Shown: positions 13,916 through 26,973, counted from the stretch's first letter. The stretch: 45,000 nucleotides of DNA from Chrysomallon squamiferum (GCA_012295275.1 CM022674.1:1753242-1798241), one strand, 5' to 3'. The notes: generated by a model not told the origin, from the letters alone. Translations and numbers: made by a program.

Positions 13916-15026
13916 GTAGGGAAAACATTATATTTATCTTTAGCAATAATTTATCTTTTGGAGAAATCTGTGCTTATTAACCGAAAAATATTATTAACTA
14001 TATAAAAAGAGAAAAAAAATCTAGATTAATTTTTATTAATAAATAAACCTAGGTGCACAATCACAACTCTTTAAAATGATCGTTATTTCTTGAGTAATAA
14101 AATGACGTTAAAAAGTAATATAAAAGTAACGACAAAGCAAATACAGTATTTTCAAATATAACGACTGAGGTATAAAAATGTAAATTTTAAAACGACCTAC
14201 AAAATAAATAATAAAAATTAAAAAAAACCTTAGGTATAGTGGTGGGAACAGAGAGCTTACATATATTTTTTTGTACGTAAAAACCTTTTTCAAATTTGTG
14301 TCAAGACCTCCAAACTTAGTTAATAATAAAGTATGACACTAAAACAGTAAGTCCCAGAATTTCATAGAGGCTGTCAGTTTCCTTGTTAATGATGTCGCTT
14401 CAAAAAAGTTCCAACAGACTGAGTAATCAGTTGCAAGTTAGATTTGTTTAAAGTTCTTTGAATAAGATTATTATTATTATTATTATTGCTGTTGTCGTCG
14501 TTGTTGTCCTGGTTGTTATTGTTACCTTTGTAACTATTATTATCAGTGTTGTTCTTGTTATTAAAGTAAGTACAGTAGACATTTAATTATATAAAACTGA
14601 TATGAAATATCAAACAGCAATAAGAACCTGTGACAGGTTTACAAATTATTTTCAACTAACAAACTTTCCAAACTCTTTGTTATTCAGTTCACCATTAAAC
14701 TTTTAAGTTAAAAAATAATATCTTCTACACATATATCTTTTAAAAAATATTTACGACAATTTTAACTTCATAACCCACTCTTCATAACTTATTGTCTATC
14801 CCTCAGGTAATTTTATTACATTTATTTTAATAATATTCATATGTAAGGATGTTTGTTATTCGTAGAAGCTCCTTCAAGCACAACCAATAAGCGGCGCGGT
14901 AACACCATATGATTATTACGTCACAGAAATAACACGTCACAGAAGTAATAATTACAGGTATCCATTTGTTTAATGCGATTTTGAATAAAACGCTGATATT
15001 AACTGCTACCATGCTTTTTTTTTTTA
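13914..15026. other. Unique AT-rich DNA, no supported gene
   Basis: A short (ATT)/(GTT) block lies near 14467-14525. A CCAAT word and CpG-containing patch at about 14878-14945 precede the small ORF described next. Confidence 0.45.
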
Positions 15027-15362
15027 ATGAAAGATACAACATTTTTATTAACGAGTTTTAGAAATTCTCGCGTAAATGAGAGAGAGCGTTCGAACGTAAC
15101 CACCGTTAACGAGATTACGTCACAGCAGGGAAGCCAATCAGCGACTAAAGAACCTGATGAAGTGTTACGTAATTTTGAGCTGCTGAAGAAATTAATAATC
15201 AATATGGATCCACATCTGAATAGCATTGGTGTAGTTTGCCGTAATTTAGAAAACAGACTGCAAGGAAAGAAAAAAGCCAAAGCTATTCAAAATACTGTTA
15301 ATAATATTTTTTTATCATTAAAAAGTACACGATACTACTACTTTGTATTTACTAAACATTAA
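15027..15362 (+). CDS. Unassigned small ORF, 111 codons
   Basis: ATG at 15027, stop at 15360-15362. Residues about 40-98 look protein-like: an acidic start (KEPDEVLRNFELLKKL), then an amphipathic stretch with several Leu/Ile, a CRNLENRLQGKKKAKA segment and a further helix-like segment. No membrane segment, signal or known motif recognised. Base composition is no richer in GC than its surroundings. A T-run lies just 5' and the last dozen codons look random, so if this is an exon its true limits may be inside the frame. It lies on the strand opposite to, and downstream of, the TMEM47-like gene. It could be a decayed mobile-element fragment, a real small gene or chance. Confidence 0.25.
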   Translation: MKDTTFLLTSFRNSRVNERERSNVTTVNEITSQQGSQSATKEPDEVLRNFELLKKLIINMDPHLNSIGVVCRNLENRLQGKKKAKAIQNTVNNIFLSLKSTRYYYFVFTKH

Positions 15363-15955
15363 AGCATTTTCTTTACAAAATAAGTATATATATATTTTTG
15401 TTCCTTCAGCATTTGATCGAATATCATTAACATTTTTACCGTTAATTATCATTGTATTTTATTATCGCGATTTCGATATATTCAGTAACATCGATAGATC
15501 AATTAATCGCGTTAATCAAAGGATACCTGTACAGTAGTTCTAATCTCCAGTAATATGATTGCATCATAACTTAGCATACAATGGAAGTAAAATATTAAAA
15601 AATATATAATTCAATATGGTTGAAATAACAATGATAAAAATTATAGGAACGTTATACAGATTCTAGACAACATTCCAACTTAAAAATTGAGGAGTATTTA
15701 CAATAAATAATTAAATAAATTATTTTACATTTCATAAAACAAAACTGAGCAGTTACAAACAATGAAAGTAAGAAACATTCACCTAAATAATGACGTTATA
15801 TTTAAAATATTTCTAATTATATATTACATGATTATCATTATAATTATAAATATTATTATTATTATTGTTGTTGTTGTTGTTGTTGTTATTATTATTATTA
15901 TAGGTAGCAAAAATGTATAAATACTGTAAATTAAATTTGAACAAATGGATACAGA
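15363..15955. other. AT-rich DNA, no gene seen
   Basis: Short ATT/GTT trinucleotide block near 15854-15901; nothing else recognised. Confidence 0.5.
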
Positions 15956-15956
15956 T

Positions 15957-16071
<115 letters not shown>

Positions 16072-16185
16072 TGTAATATATATAAAATGATATCAAACAG
16101 ACGTTTATAATTAACGTTAAGGTATTTTAGTTCTGGGCTATTTCATAATTAAATAAGAAACCAACAAATATTTTCCACGTTTCAG

Positions 16186-16235
16186 AAACACAACCAAACG
16201 AAGCGACAACGAAGATTATTGCACAAAGAATCTCG
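16186..16235 (+). CDS. Possible plus-strand micro-exon (weak)
   Basis: A 50-base segment is bounded by a good acceptor (pyrimidine-rich ending TTTCAG, 16181-16185) and a good donor (GTAAGA, from 16236). All three frames are open, so phase cannot be set. No family is recognised and no partner exon is visible on this strand. Chance pairing of splice sites is quite possible. Confidence 0.15.
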
Positions 16236-16577
16236 GTAAGAAGAAACCAAGTCAATTACGTGAATAATTTATGCACGTCAGAGTAGTCTCCCCTGATGGA
16301 ACTAGCTAGAAAACAAAGCGAGGGTTTTAATTATGAGTGACATGGCAACCTGCAATCAATATTTCAGCTCCCTGTGGAGAGAGATTTACGTTGATGGACG
16401 AAGCATTTGTGACGTCAGCGAAATTCCAGAACGAGACGCCATTTGCTGAGTCAGAAGTAAAATTTAAAATAGAGAAAACGAAAAAAAGAAAAAGTCAGTC
16501 GCAACAGAAAGAGAAATATTAATAGAAATAATAAGAAAATATTGGTTGATTAATATTAGTGTTTTAAAAGAATGATA

Positions 16578-16579
<2 letters not shown>
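16236..16579. other. Unique DNA with one CRE; no supported gene
   Basis: TGACGTCA at 16410-16417; ATGGCAAC (an RFX half-site word) near 16352. A small open frame here lacks convincing features. Confidence 0.4.
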
Positions 16580-16643
<64 letters not shown>

Positions 16644-16740
16644 TAGAACAATAATGATAACGTAGTCAACAAGTGGAAAATATTATTAATAAAACCGTAA
16701 GAAAAGCCTTGTTCATGAAATCTGCATGCAACAGTATTAA

Positions 16741-16784
<44 letters not shown>

Positions 16785-16800
16785 GTAATAATAATAATAA
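16580..16800. repeat. Two (AAT)n microsatellites
   Basis: 16580-16642 and 16742-16800, separated by about 100 bases of unique sequence. Confidence 0.95.
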
Positions 16801-17588
16801 GAATAAGAATAAATATTTAAAAATCTCGCACGAATCAACAAGTAAAATGTAACGAAGATCCAAGAATCACATTCATACGAATCACGTGATGAATCAAAAC
16901 TTCTAAAGCCCTTGACCCTGAAGAATCTAAAAAAAAAAATAATAATAATAATAAATTTTTTTTAAAAATCCTAGGACATGTGCACCGTATCCATTGGAAA
17001 CCAGAATCAATTTACGAATCAGTGGTGCCTTAGGGCACAAACGTTGATTAAAAAAAAAAAAAAAAAAACAGTGCCTTAGGCTCCTAACTTCTGTTATCGC
17101 AGTTATTGCTTTGTATATATCCACATTGTGTTGATAGTTCAGGTATCCACAGGTCCATGCTGTTGTCTGTTGTTTTAATGACCACAACATCGTCGGCTGC
17201 ATCCTTTACGACGTCTTCGACGGCATCCTTTACGACGTCTTCTCTGTTTTTGTTCGTTTTGTTTTTGTTTTTTTGTTTTTTTGAGCATAGTTTTTTTTTT
17301 TTTTTTTTAGAAATCACAACGGAATCAAAGACACCGTTCATCACAATATAAAAAAAAAATAATAATAATAATAAATAAATAAAAAATTTAAAAAATAAAA
17401 AAAAAACGTTTCTCGGTTCACTAAAATCACAAAACAAGAATGCACTGACGTTGTCCGCAGCCAAGATCACGCGCACGCACGCACGCACACGCACGCACGC
17501 ACACGCACTGACTAACACGTTTTTTTTTCTTAATAAAGCAACGACACAAAAGAATTCGCCGCGTACCACTACGTCATCGTTGACGTCG
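16801..17588 (-). other. Downstream flank / 3' UTR region of the TMEM47-like gene
   Basis: Begins directly after the stop codon at 17589 (minus sense). A canonical AATAAA on the minus strand was not found close by; the variant ATTAAA lies at 17179-17174. Also holds (GCAC)-type repeats at 17473-17505, poly-T near 17291-17309 and poly-A near 17050-17068. The true cleavage site cannot be fixed from sequence. Confidence 0.4.
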
Positions 17589-17827
17589 TCAGACTTGACG
17601 TAGTTCTGTTCTGTCCGAGCCTTTTCCTTTCCAACACCAACGGAAGCAGCGCGTGCGCGCGGACTCACGGACAAGCTCGTCCAACGTCATGCACACCGCC
17701 GAGGCGAGGAAGAAGAAGGCCCCGCCCCAGCCCAGCCCGTACCCGATGCCGTACCGGTGGGAGCGGATCTGGTTGTCCAGCTCGACAGCGATTGGGAAAA
17801 TGATCAAGGCAATGCCCGTACTCAAGG
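17589..17827 (-). CDS. TMEM47: TMEM47-like, exon 4 (shared, last): transmembrane segments 3-4 and C-terminus
   Basis: Acceptor TTTGTTTCAG ends at 17828; the exon reads in phase 1 to TGA at 17591-17589 and adds 78 residues after the junction codon. It finishes transmembrane segment 3 (STGIALIIFPIAVE), supplies a short second loop (DNQIRSHRYGI), then transmembrane segment 4 opening with GYGLGWGGAFFF. That GYGL-WG motif is the best match to TMEM47/VAB-9. The tail is basic and Cys-containing (RCFRWCWKGKG) just inside the membrane, suggesting palmitoylation. The end, ELRQV, lacks the Ser/Thr at position -2 of a class I PDZ ligand. GC content is much higher than in the flanking introns. The exon is used by both forms. 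Confidence 0.8.
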
Positions 17828-17847
17828 CTGAAACAAAACAAAATGAA

Positions 17848-18112
17848 ATAAATAAATAAATTAATTAATTACTAGATAAATAAGTAAATAAATAATTGAA
17901 TGAATAAATAAATGAATAAATAAATAAACAAACAAATAAATAAATGAAGAAATAAATAAATAAATGAATAAATAAATAAATAAATGACCAAACAAATAAA
18001 TAAATAAATAAACAAACAAACAAATCAATAAATAAATAAATAAAGTAAATAAATAAATCAACATACAAATAAATGAACAAACAAATAAATAAATAAATAA
18101 ATAAATAAATAA
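17848..18112. repeat. (AAAT)n array in intron 3
   Basis: Imperfect AAAT/AAAC/GAAT tetranucleotides beginning about 20 bases upstream of the exon 4 acceptor, so the 3' splice site abuts repeat DNA. Confidence 0.93.
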
Positions 18113-18523
18113 GATCTATATAATTATAAATCAGTCCATAAAATAAAATTTAGAATAACCTTCTTTTTTTAAAATTTAATATTAATGATAATAATGCTAA
18201 TAATGTCATGATGGTAATTATGATGACGGTGATAATGCTGAAGATGAAGATGATGATGAAAATCATTTGTTGACGTAGTAACAATAATATACACTATAAG
18301 GAATACTAGTACTAGCTGTCATAGTAGTAATCATCGTTGTTCTTATCGTTGCTGTAGAAGTAACAGCAGCAGTAATAAAAATATTTAAAATATACGCAGT
18401 AGTAGTAATAGTAGTAAGAAAAATGTTGATAATAATGATGATGATGATGATGATAGATGATGATGATGATGATGATGATAATAGTGATGATGATGATGAT
18501 GATGATGATGAAGATGACAGTAC
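18113..18523. repeat. Intron 3: trinucleotide-rich, (GAT)n block at exon 3 donor
   Basis: Loose GAT/AGT repetition from 18180, with purer (GAT)n at 18430-18513. The purest block starts within about 10 bases of the exon 3 donor. Confidence 0.9.
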
Positions 18524-18673
18524 CACAAACGAGGAATATTTCGCCGGCCGAATGGAAGTAGTATATTTTTCTCGGCAGTGGACTGGTACAAACCCCGCAG
18601 ATTGACAAAGTGGAGGCCACGAACCCAAACGTAGCAGCGAAGAGAAGCAGTCCAATCACAGCGTTCTGCCAGT
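18524..18673 (-). CDS. TMEM47: TMEM47-like, exon 3 (shared): transmembrane segment 2 and start of segment 3
   Basis: Acceptor CTGTCTTTCAG ends at 18674. The 150-base exon adds 49 codons between two split codons. It begins WQNAVIGLLLFAATFGF and includes STLSICGVC, matching the WQ-A-LLL...SIC pattern of TMEM47 segment 2, then a basic intracellular turn (PLPRKIYY) and the beginning of segment 3 (GEIFLVC). The incoming split codon becomes Asn with exon 2A and His with exon 2B, before the conserved Trp-Gln. The donor is weak (GTACTG), and another GT three bases upstream (GTGGTA) would also keep frame, giving Ser instead of Val-Cys-Ala at the junction. Confidence 0.8.
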
Positions 18674-19428
18674 CTGAAAGACAGGAACAGAAGAATGAAC
18701 GAATGAATGAATGAATGAACGAATGAATGAATCGATTAGTAAGTTACGAATAAATAAAAAAAAAGTGAAAGTAATTATCACCGAAAGAAACGATAAATAT
18801 TTAAGAGATGAAAAAAAAAAAAAAAAAAAAAAAAAAAATAGTAGAAGATAGACGGTTGGAATGGAATGGAATAAATGAATAAATAAATGAAAAAATGAAT
18901 GAATGAAAGACCAGGTATGTGAATGAAAGCAATAATAAAAGAATGAACGAATGAGAGAGCAAGAAAGAAGAAAGATAAGAACATTTAGAAGAAAAACAAA
19001 TTGATCAAGTAGAGTCTTATGGGTTATAAATAAGTGTAATATACGACACAAATATATACATGTAGAAATGGATATGTAAGAAAAAAAAAATAACAACGTT
19101 GTAATCTAAAATATCAAACGTCAAGAATAACACTAGAAAATAAAAAAATTTGTTAACGAACAGCTACAAACAAAACAAATATTTATACTATCAAATAATC
19201 GAATTAAATCTAGGGCCACAAAAAAAAACACGTACAACATTACACTGTTAATATAAAACACACAGTAGCTAGACAAAACAAGAACTAAAGAGAAGAAAGA
19301 TTAACATGGAAATACTAAAACAAGTTTTGTGATATTACACTATCTGCCAGACGTGTTATAAATCAATTAAATAGTTTTTGTTTGTGTCTTCACTGGGATG
19401 TAACTGCCACACCTGTAACCCTGCAAAG
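18674..19428. other. Intron 2, 3' part: no coding signal
   Basis: (GAAT)n-like repetition at 18692-18735 lies next to the exon 3 acceptor; poly-A 18810-18838; remainder AT-rich and unique. Open frames here are low-complexity. Confidence 0.6.
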
Positions 19429-19537
19429 TGATGATGACGAAGATGATGATGATGATGATTATGATAACAGTAGTAGCAGCAAAAGTAGCAGTAGTTGTTG
19501 CAGCAGTAACAGCAGTAGTAGTAATAACGGTAGTAGC

Positions 19538-19598
<61 letters not shown>

Positions 19599-19627
19599 AA
19601 AGTAATAATAATACAATAATAATAATG

Positions 19628-19708
<81 letters not shown>

Positions 19709-19712
19709 ATAC
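19429..19712. repeat. Compound trinucleotide (GAT)-(AGC/AGT)n-(AAT)n-(AAAT)n
   Basis: Largest pure part is (AGT)n at about 19537-19598, then (AAT)n and (AAAT)n. Confidence 0.95.
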
Positions 19713-20023
19713 GTGGGTACTAAGCAATTCGCAACAAAGTTAAACAAAAGGCCTTAGTATATTTTATCGAAATCTTAATTTAGCAGTATGTGTAAAAAAA
19801 AAAAGCATTTCAGTAGATCATATAACCACATAATTATCCAATCAGAGAAGATAACAGAAACTGATTTTTGTCATTACTTCATTAACAGCCAGTCAGTGAA
19901 CTCGTTACATTTCTACAGCTCGTTAATTAACCAGACAAATCACTGCCATTTTTTTACTGATATCAAAATTAAATGAAATAGCTTGAATGATTATCTACGT
20001 TATTACTGCTACCACAACTATGA

Positions 20024-20054
<31 letters not shown>

Positions 20055-20620
20055 ACTACTACAACTGCTATTGTCATAGTATTATCATCTTCATCATCAT
20101 ATCATCATCATCATCATCATTATTATTATTAATTTATTATCGTCTACAATTTGTACAATACACTATTTTTTCGCTTTTCGTAACTAAAAATTCTCTGATG
20201 AGGAATAACACATTCACAAATCGTGTAGTGTGACAGCGCCTTTTTTGTCCTACAGCTGTTGTCTCCAGTGAAGGAAGATAATTATGATAAACGTAATGGG
20301 TTTTACATACAAGTCAACAGTCTGAAACAACCAGAGGTCAAAAAACTGCAGCAGAGTTCAGCAAAATGAAACAAAGTGATTGTAGTCGTTTTTTTGTTGT
20401 TATCATTATTATTATTATATAGATTTTTTTTTTATAGTCATTATTATTATTATTGTTGTTGTTGATGATGATGTTATTGTGTTAAAGTGAAACTTATTAA
20501 AAACAAAATTTTATACATGTATCAGGTACATAAGCTGGAAATATGTGTGTATGTGTGTGCGTCTGCTTTTCTTTATTTAGTTTTTGGTAATGATGAATGC
20601 ATAATTACTTGCCCCCCCCC
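19713..20620. other. Intron 2: unique DNA with short trinucleotide blocks
   Basis: ACT/CTG/ATC blocks at about 20020-20130 and ATT/GTT/GAT blocks at 20403-20475. No exon recognised. Confidence 0.55.
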
Positions 20621-20733
20621 GTCTCTCTCTCTCTCTCTCTCTCTCTGTATCTCTCTTTCTCTCTGTCTCTCTCTCTCTCTGTCTCTCTCTCTCTATCTCT
20701 CTTTCCCTCTCTCTCTCACTCTCTATCTCCCTC

Positions 20734-20780
<47 letters not shown>

Positions 20781-20829
20781 ATCTATCTCTCTCTCTCTAT
20801 CTCTCTTTCTCTCTATATATATCTCTCTT

Positions 20830-20884
<55 letters not shown>

Positions 20885-20885
20885 T

Positions 20886-20970
<85 letters not shown>
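20621..20970. repeat. Interrupted (CT)n tract
   Basis: About 350 bases of pyrimidine with scattered TAT, GTCT and CCC interruptions in its left half and a pure (CT)n right half. Confidence 0.96.
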
Positions 20971-20973
<3 letters not shown>

Positions 20974-21223
20974 AATGCTTGTATGCTTGATTAAACATTT
21001 TAATATTTATTTTTCATGAAACAAAAAACAGAGTAAAAAACAACAATACTAATCTGAAAACATCACATTAAGAAACATCGCATCTAAAAATCTACAATCT
21101 TTAACACATAACAACAATACTACACACCATGCACAACAACAACAACAATAATAAAGACATTTAGCCACAACAACAGCAAAAGAAGAAGAAGAAGAAGAAG
21201 AAGAAAACGACACTCAGGCATAC
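20971..21223. other. Intron 2, 5' part adjoining exon 2B
   Basis: AT-rich; an (AAC)n patch near 21132-21150 and (AGA)n at 21180-21204, some 20 bases from the exon 2B donor. Confidence 0.6.
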
Positions 21224-21307
21224 GTGGCTTTTTGTCAGGACACAGCGTCACTGCTGTGGGATCAGACAGATTTTGGTAGCAGCTTGCCCAGATTCCAGCG
21301 CTGAAGC
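21224..21307 (-). CDS. TMEM47: TMEM47-like form B, exon 2B: first extracellular loop
   Basis: Acceptor TTTCATTCGCAG ends at 21308; phase 1 entry makes Gly from the split codon and phase 1 exit uses the donor GTATGC at 21223. The exon encodes 27 whole codons, beginning FSAGIWASCYQNLSD. GIWASC is the claudin-family GLWxxC motif, and the second loop cysteine follows after exactly 12 residues (TLCPD). NLS is an N-glycosylation sequon. The exon is 18 bases shorter than exon 2A but has the same phases and Cys spacing, so the two are probably duplicates. A downstream alternative donor cannot be excluded; GTATGC is the only one I found that keeps phase with exon 3. Confidence 0.72.
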
Positions 21308-21339
21308 CTGCGAATGAAAGAAACAAAAGTTCATAGCAT

Positions 21340-21425
21340 TAGGGATTAGGGATTAGGGATTGGGGATTGGGGATTGGGGATTGGTCCTGGGAATGGGAAT
21401 GGGACTGGGACTAGGGGAAAAGGGG
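21340..21425. repeat. G-rich (GGGATTA)/(GGGGATT) minisatellite beside exon 2B
   Basis: Three GGGATTA-like units, then GGGGATT units, then GGGAAT/GGGACT units, all in about 85 bases. Many runs of three or four G could form a quadruplex on the plus strand (the template strand of the gene). It starts about 30 bases upstream of the exon 2B acceptor. Confidence 0.85.
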
Positions 21426-22512
21426 AAAATGATTCACATACGTCAAGTATAAAATACACATAATTGTTTTTTTTTTTTTTTTTTTTCGGATGTAACAGGA
21501 GATTGCATAGCAACAAGAAATGTCGTAGAAAAAAAAGAAAAATAAGAAGATGTTGGTGTATTTCGGTTGTAATACTCGATTAATTTGGTGGCGTAAAAGA
21601 ACCAAACGAAGTGAAATCGCACTCATTTGTACAACAGAAATGCTTCCAAAATCAAAAAGAACTCGATGCAACTTCAACAAGAAAAAAAATATATATATAT
21701 ATATGCCATCATATATACTTTGCATCCAAAGTACCTTACAGTTTTTAGATATTTACGACAAACATGTAATTAGGATGTATACTTGAACAAACAGACAAAC
21801 ATAAACCTTCTTTAGTAATGTTGATTATTACATTTTATAATAATTTATTTTCTAATTCTCCGCACATTTCTGCAAATATTTGTTTCTATCACTAAACATT
21901 CGGTTTTTGTTAAATACAGTTTGTTACCAGTAATGCCCACATGATCACTTTAAACTTCCATTATGTAAAAAACTATTAAAACATTTCTATATGTTCTAGA
22001 AACAATAAACTAAACAAAAATAAAATGAAACATAATGATAATGGTCCCTTTCACATTCTCGAAAATAACAAACTAATAAAAACAATCGACAATTTTTTCC
22101 CTACAGTAACATATACAACGATGTTACGCTATATCTATGACATATCTCTGACGTCATAAAGAGCGTTACCATGGCAACAAAGCCTGTAATAATGAACTGT
22201 ATCCATTTATGCCACTTATACATTGGCTACAGAACAGGATTTTATTCCGCTATTGAAACGTCTGATAAATTGCATCATTAACGAATATTCATAAAACTCG
22301 TCGTATATATTCTGTGTGGACCAGAGGTTTAAATCCAGCCTCATGAAAACAGATTACTGATATATCTAAAGTAATAGATTCAAACTGTTCACCACACAGG
22401 TGAAATGGTTAAATAGAGAGAAATGCTTTTGTAACCAAAGTTTAGCTAATGCCAGAACAGATTTGTTAAAAGATAAAAGATAAAGATGTAGGTGCTTTGT
22501 ATTATCCGGCCG
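21426..22512. other. Intron 1B: unique AT-rich DNA
   Basis: Poly-T at 21467-21486 and a short (TA)n at 21690-21704. No exon recognised. The CRE/X-box pair inside it is listed separately. Confidence 0.55.
22149..22178 (+). promoter_or_regulatory. CRE plus perfect RFX X-box
   Basis: TGACGTCA (22149-22156) is followed eight bases later by GTTACCATGGCAAC (22165-22178), which fits the full RFX palindrome GTNRCC-N(0-3)-RGYAAC. RFX and CREB/ATF sites side by side are well known from MHC class II X1/X2 boxes; here the order and partner gene differ. Enhancer function is inference. Confidence 0.5.
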
Positions 22513-22545
22513 TAGTAATAGTAATAATAATGATAATAATGATAC

Positions 22546-22578
<33 letters not shown>

Positions 22579-22581
22579 TTG

Positions 22582-22627
<46 letters not shown>

Positions 22628-22900
22628 TAAATAATTATGTTGATGATAACAGTATAATAATAATAATAAATAATAAATAATAATAACAATAACAATAATA
22701 ATAAAATAAAATAATAATAATAATGATGAAATAACAACATAATAATAAATAATAATAATAATATAATAATAATAAATAATAAAATAATAATAAAATAATA
22801 AATATAATAAATAATAATAATAACAGAAATAACAACATAGTAATAACAATAGCAATAACAATATAAAAAAAAAATAATAATAATAATAATAACCATAATC
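22513..22900. repeat. Imperfect (AAT)n array
   Basis: About 390 bases of AAT/AAC/AAAT trinucleotide-derived sequence, one of the longest AAT regions here. Confidence 0.95.
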
Positions 22901-23381
22901 ATAATAACGGATGAAGAACTGACAAGATAAATAAATAAACATAAAAAAATCAAAAAAATATTTTTAATTTCGACTGTATCGCGAAGTAGGACGAAATCAG
23001 ACACAACTGACATTCTGGTCCAGTCTACGTCTAGCAACGGCAGATAACGATGTTTTGAAAACCTTCGCCGATGTCCTAAACCTTTTTCATGTCTCCGCCA
23101 CAGCAACAGAGCGATCGATACCCTGAACACAACACAATATTTCAGCAATATGCTATCGATCGACAGACAACTCAACGCAACGCATTCTGGCCGTCTCCAT
23201 TTATTATAATAATTAATTCATCAACAGCGAGATTTTTCATAATCATTATATCAGAAGGGAAGGCGCAGAAGGAAAAAAAATTAAAAAAAAAATAATAATA
23301 ATAAAGAAGAAGAAGAGAAAAATGAAAAATTAAATGTTAATGAAAAGTAAATGTTCAATTTACGTGCAGACGACAACTCAC
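22901..23381. other. Intron 1B adjoining exon 1B
   Basis: Unique at 22960-23260 with some CpG, then A-rich. No coding exon recognised. Confidence 0.5.
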
Positions 23382-23568
23382 CTTTCCCCGCCAACCAATG
23401 CGAGCTGAAAATGGCAGTGAGAATGAAAGCCATGGCAGAAATGGTGGCGAAGACTCCGAACAGGCGAAACGGTCGCCATAATTTCGCTTCTCTTAGGTAA
23501 TAGTCTTCTCCGAACTTGCGAAGGTCGGAGCTGTTCTGTCCGGTTTTGAATTTGAGGAAATTCTTCAT
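23382..23568 (-). CDS. TMEM47: TMEM47-like form B, exon 1B: N-terminus and transmembrane segment 1
   Basis: The start ATG is at 23568-23566, with A at -3. An in-frame TGA 21 bases upstream confirms it as first Met of this frame. The 62 codons encode a short cytosolic part (MKNFLKFKTGQNSS, then FGEDYYLREAKLW), a basic turn, and segment 1 (FGVFATISAMAFILTAIF) ending SSHWLAGK. Form A has NAHWL at the same place. The donor GTGAGT at 23381 leaves phase 1, matching exon 2B. The exon sits inside the intron between exons 2A and 3 of form A, so form B needs its own promoter. TTTGTTTAG ending at 23613 could be an acceptor for an extra leader; otherwise this is the first exon. Confidence 0.75.
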
Positions 23569-23700
23569 TTTCGAAACAGACTGACGCCGTCAACGCATAA
23601 CATGTTCCTGTCCTAAACAAAAAAAACCTCGCTGGGAAACAGTCTGTAAGCAGACGTCAGATCAGTAATTCGTTCCCGCCAAACATTTGTCTCTTTCTGT
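23569..23700 (-). promoter_or_regulatory. Candidate 5' UTR and proximal promoter of form B
   Basis: About 105 bases upstream of the ATG the minus strand reads TTTGGCGGGAA (23683-23673), a perfect E2F-type site. An ACGTCA half-CRE is near 23653. No TATA box seen. Function is inferred from position and motif. Confidence 0.4.
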
Positions 23701-26216
<2,516 letters not shown>

Positions 26217-26318
26217 TTTGACCAGTGGAAGACTTGCATTCGTAAGTGTTATCTGTGGAGTTAGTGAACCGGAAACAGGAAGTCCACAGTCCTTCGTAGA
26301 TCGTAAAATTTGACAGAC
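26217..26318 (-). CDS. TMEM47: TMEM47-like form A, exon 2A: first extracellular loop
   Basis: Acceptor TTTTTTTTTCAG ends at 26319 and the donor is GTAAGT at 26216. Entry and exit are both phase 1. The 102-base exon encodes LSNFTIYEGLWTSCFRF and then a Ser/Thr/Asn-rich stretch with YECKSSTGQ. GLWTSC is the claudin signature and the second Cys follows after 12 residues, as in exon 2B. Two N-glycosylation sequons (NFT and NST) are present, against one in 2B. Upstream it continues from exon 1A (HWLTYQTV-G); downstream the split codon becomes Asn before WQN of exon 3. It lies about 2.6 kb upstream of exon 1B, as expected for duplicated exon pairs 1A-2A and 1B-2B. Confidence 0.75.
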
Positions 26319-26327
26319 CTGAAAAAA

Positions 26328-26665
26328 AAAATAATAATAACAATAATAATAATATTAATATTAACGAATGATAGTAAATGCTAGTAGTAGTATATTTCGT
26401 AGTACAGTAGTAATAGTAGTAAGGCAGTAGTAGTAGCAGTAGCAGTAGTTGTAGTTGTAGAGTAGTAGTACAGTAATGGGACTAATTGTAGTAGTAGTAG
26501 CAGTAGCAGTATTAGTAGTAGTAGTTGTACTGTTGTCGTAGTAATAGTTGTAGTGATAGTAATGGTAGTAGTAGTAATAGTAATAGAAGTAGTAGTCATA
26601 ATGGTTATAGGACTAATTGTAGTAGTAGTAGCAGTAGTAGTAGTAAGTAGCAGTAGTAGTAGAGA
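26328..26665. repeat. Compound (AAT)n-(AGT/AGC)n trinucleotides
   Basis: Begins about 10 bases upstream of the exon 2A acceptor with (AAT)n, then imperfect AGT/AGC repetition. A short GTGTGT patch follows at 26681. Confidence 0.93.
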
Positions 26666-26874
26666 CATGTATGTACGTGAGTGTGTGTGTGTGTGTCTCT
26701 GTCACAAGCAGATAGAAATATTTATAAAATTAACAGTTAAGTAAAACAAAACATTCTGCTATGACCCTGAAATCAATATGGATTATGATTAAACAGAAAA
26801 CAAAACCTTGAATATGAAATAATATAAATAAATAATGACGCGAAGAAAACGCTGTATTTGTGTGTTTATGTATA

Positions 26875-26973
26875 CAACTTATACCAAAATATGTGATTGA
26901 CGTCAAATGTGATAAAAAAAAAATTATAAAAAATTATATATATATATATAATTTTTTGTAATTTTTTTATCAC

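Noticed and set aside
22366-23175. 269-codon minus-strand frame rich in Ile/Tyr/Leu
   Set aside because: Most of it is a translation of the imperfect (AAT)n array at 22513-22900; the ends show no domain or splice support.
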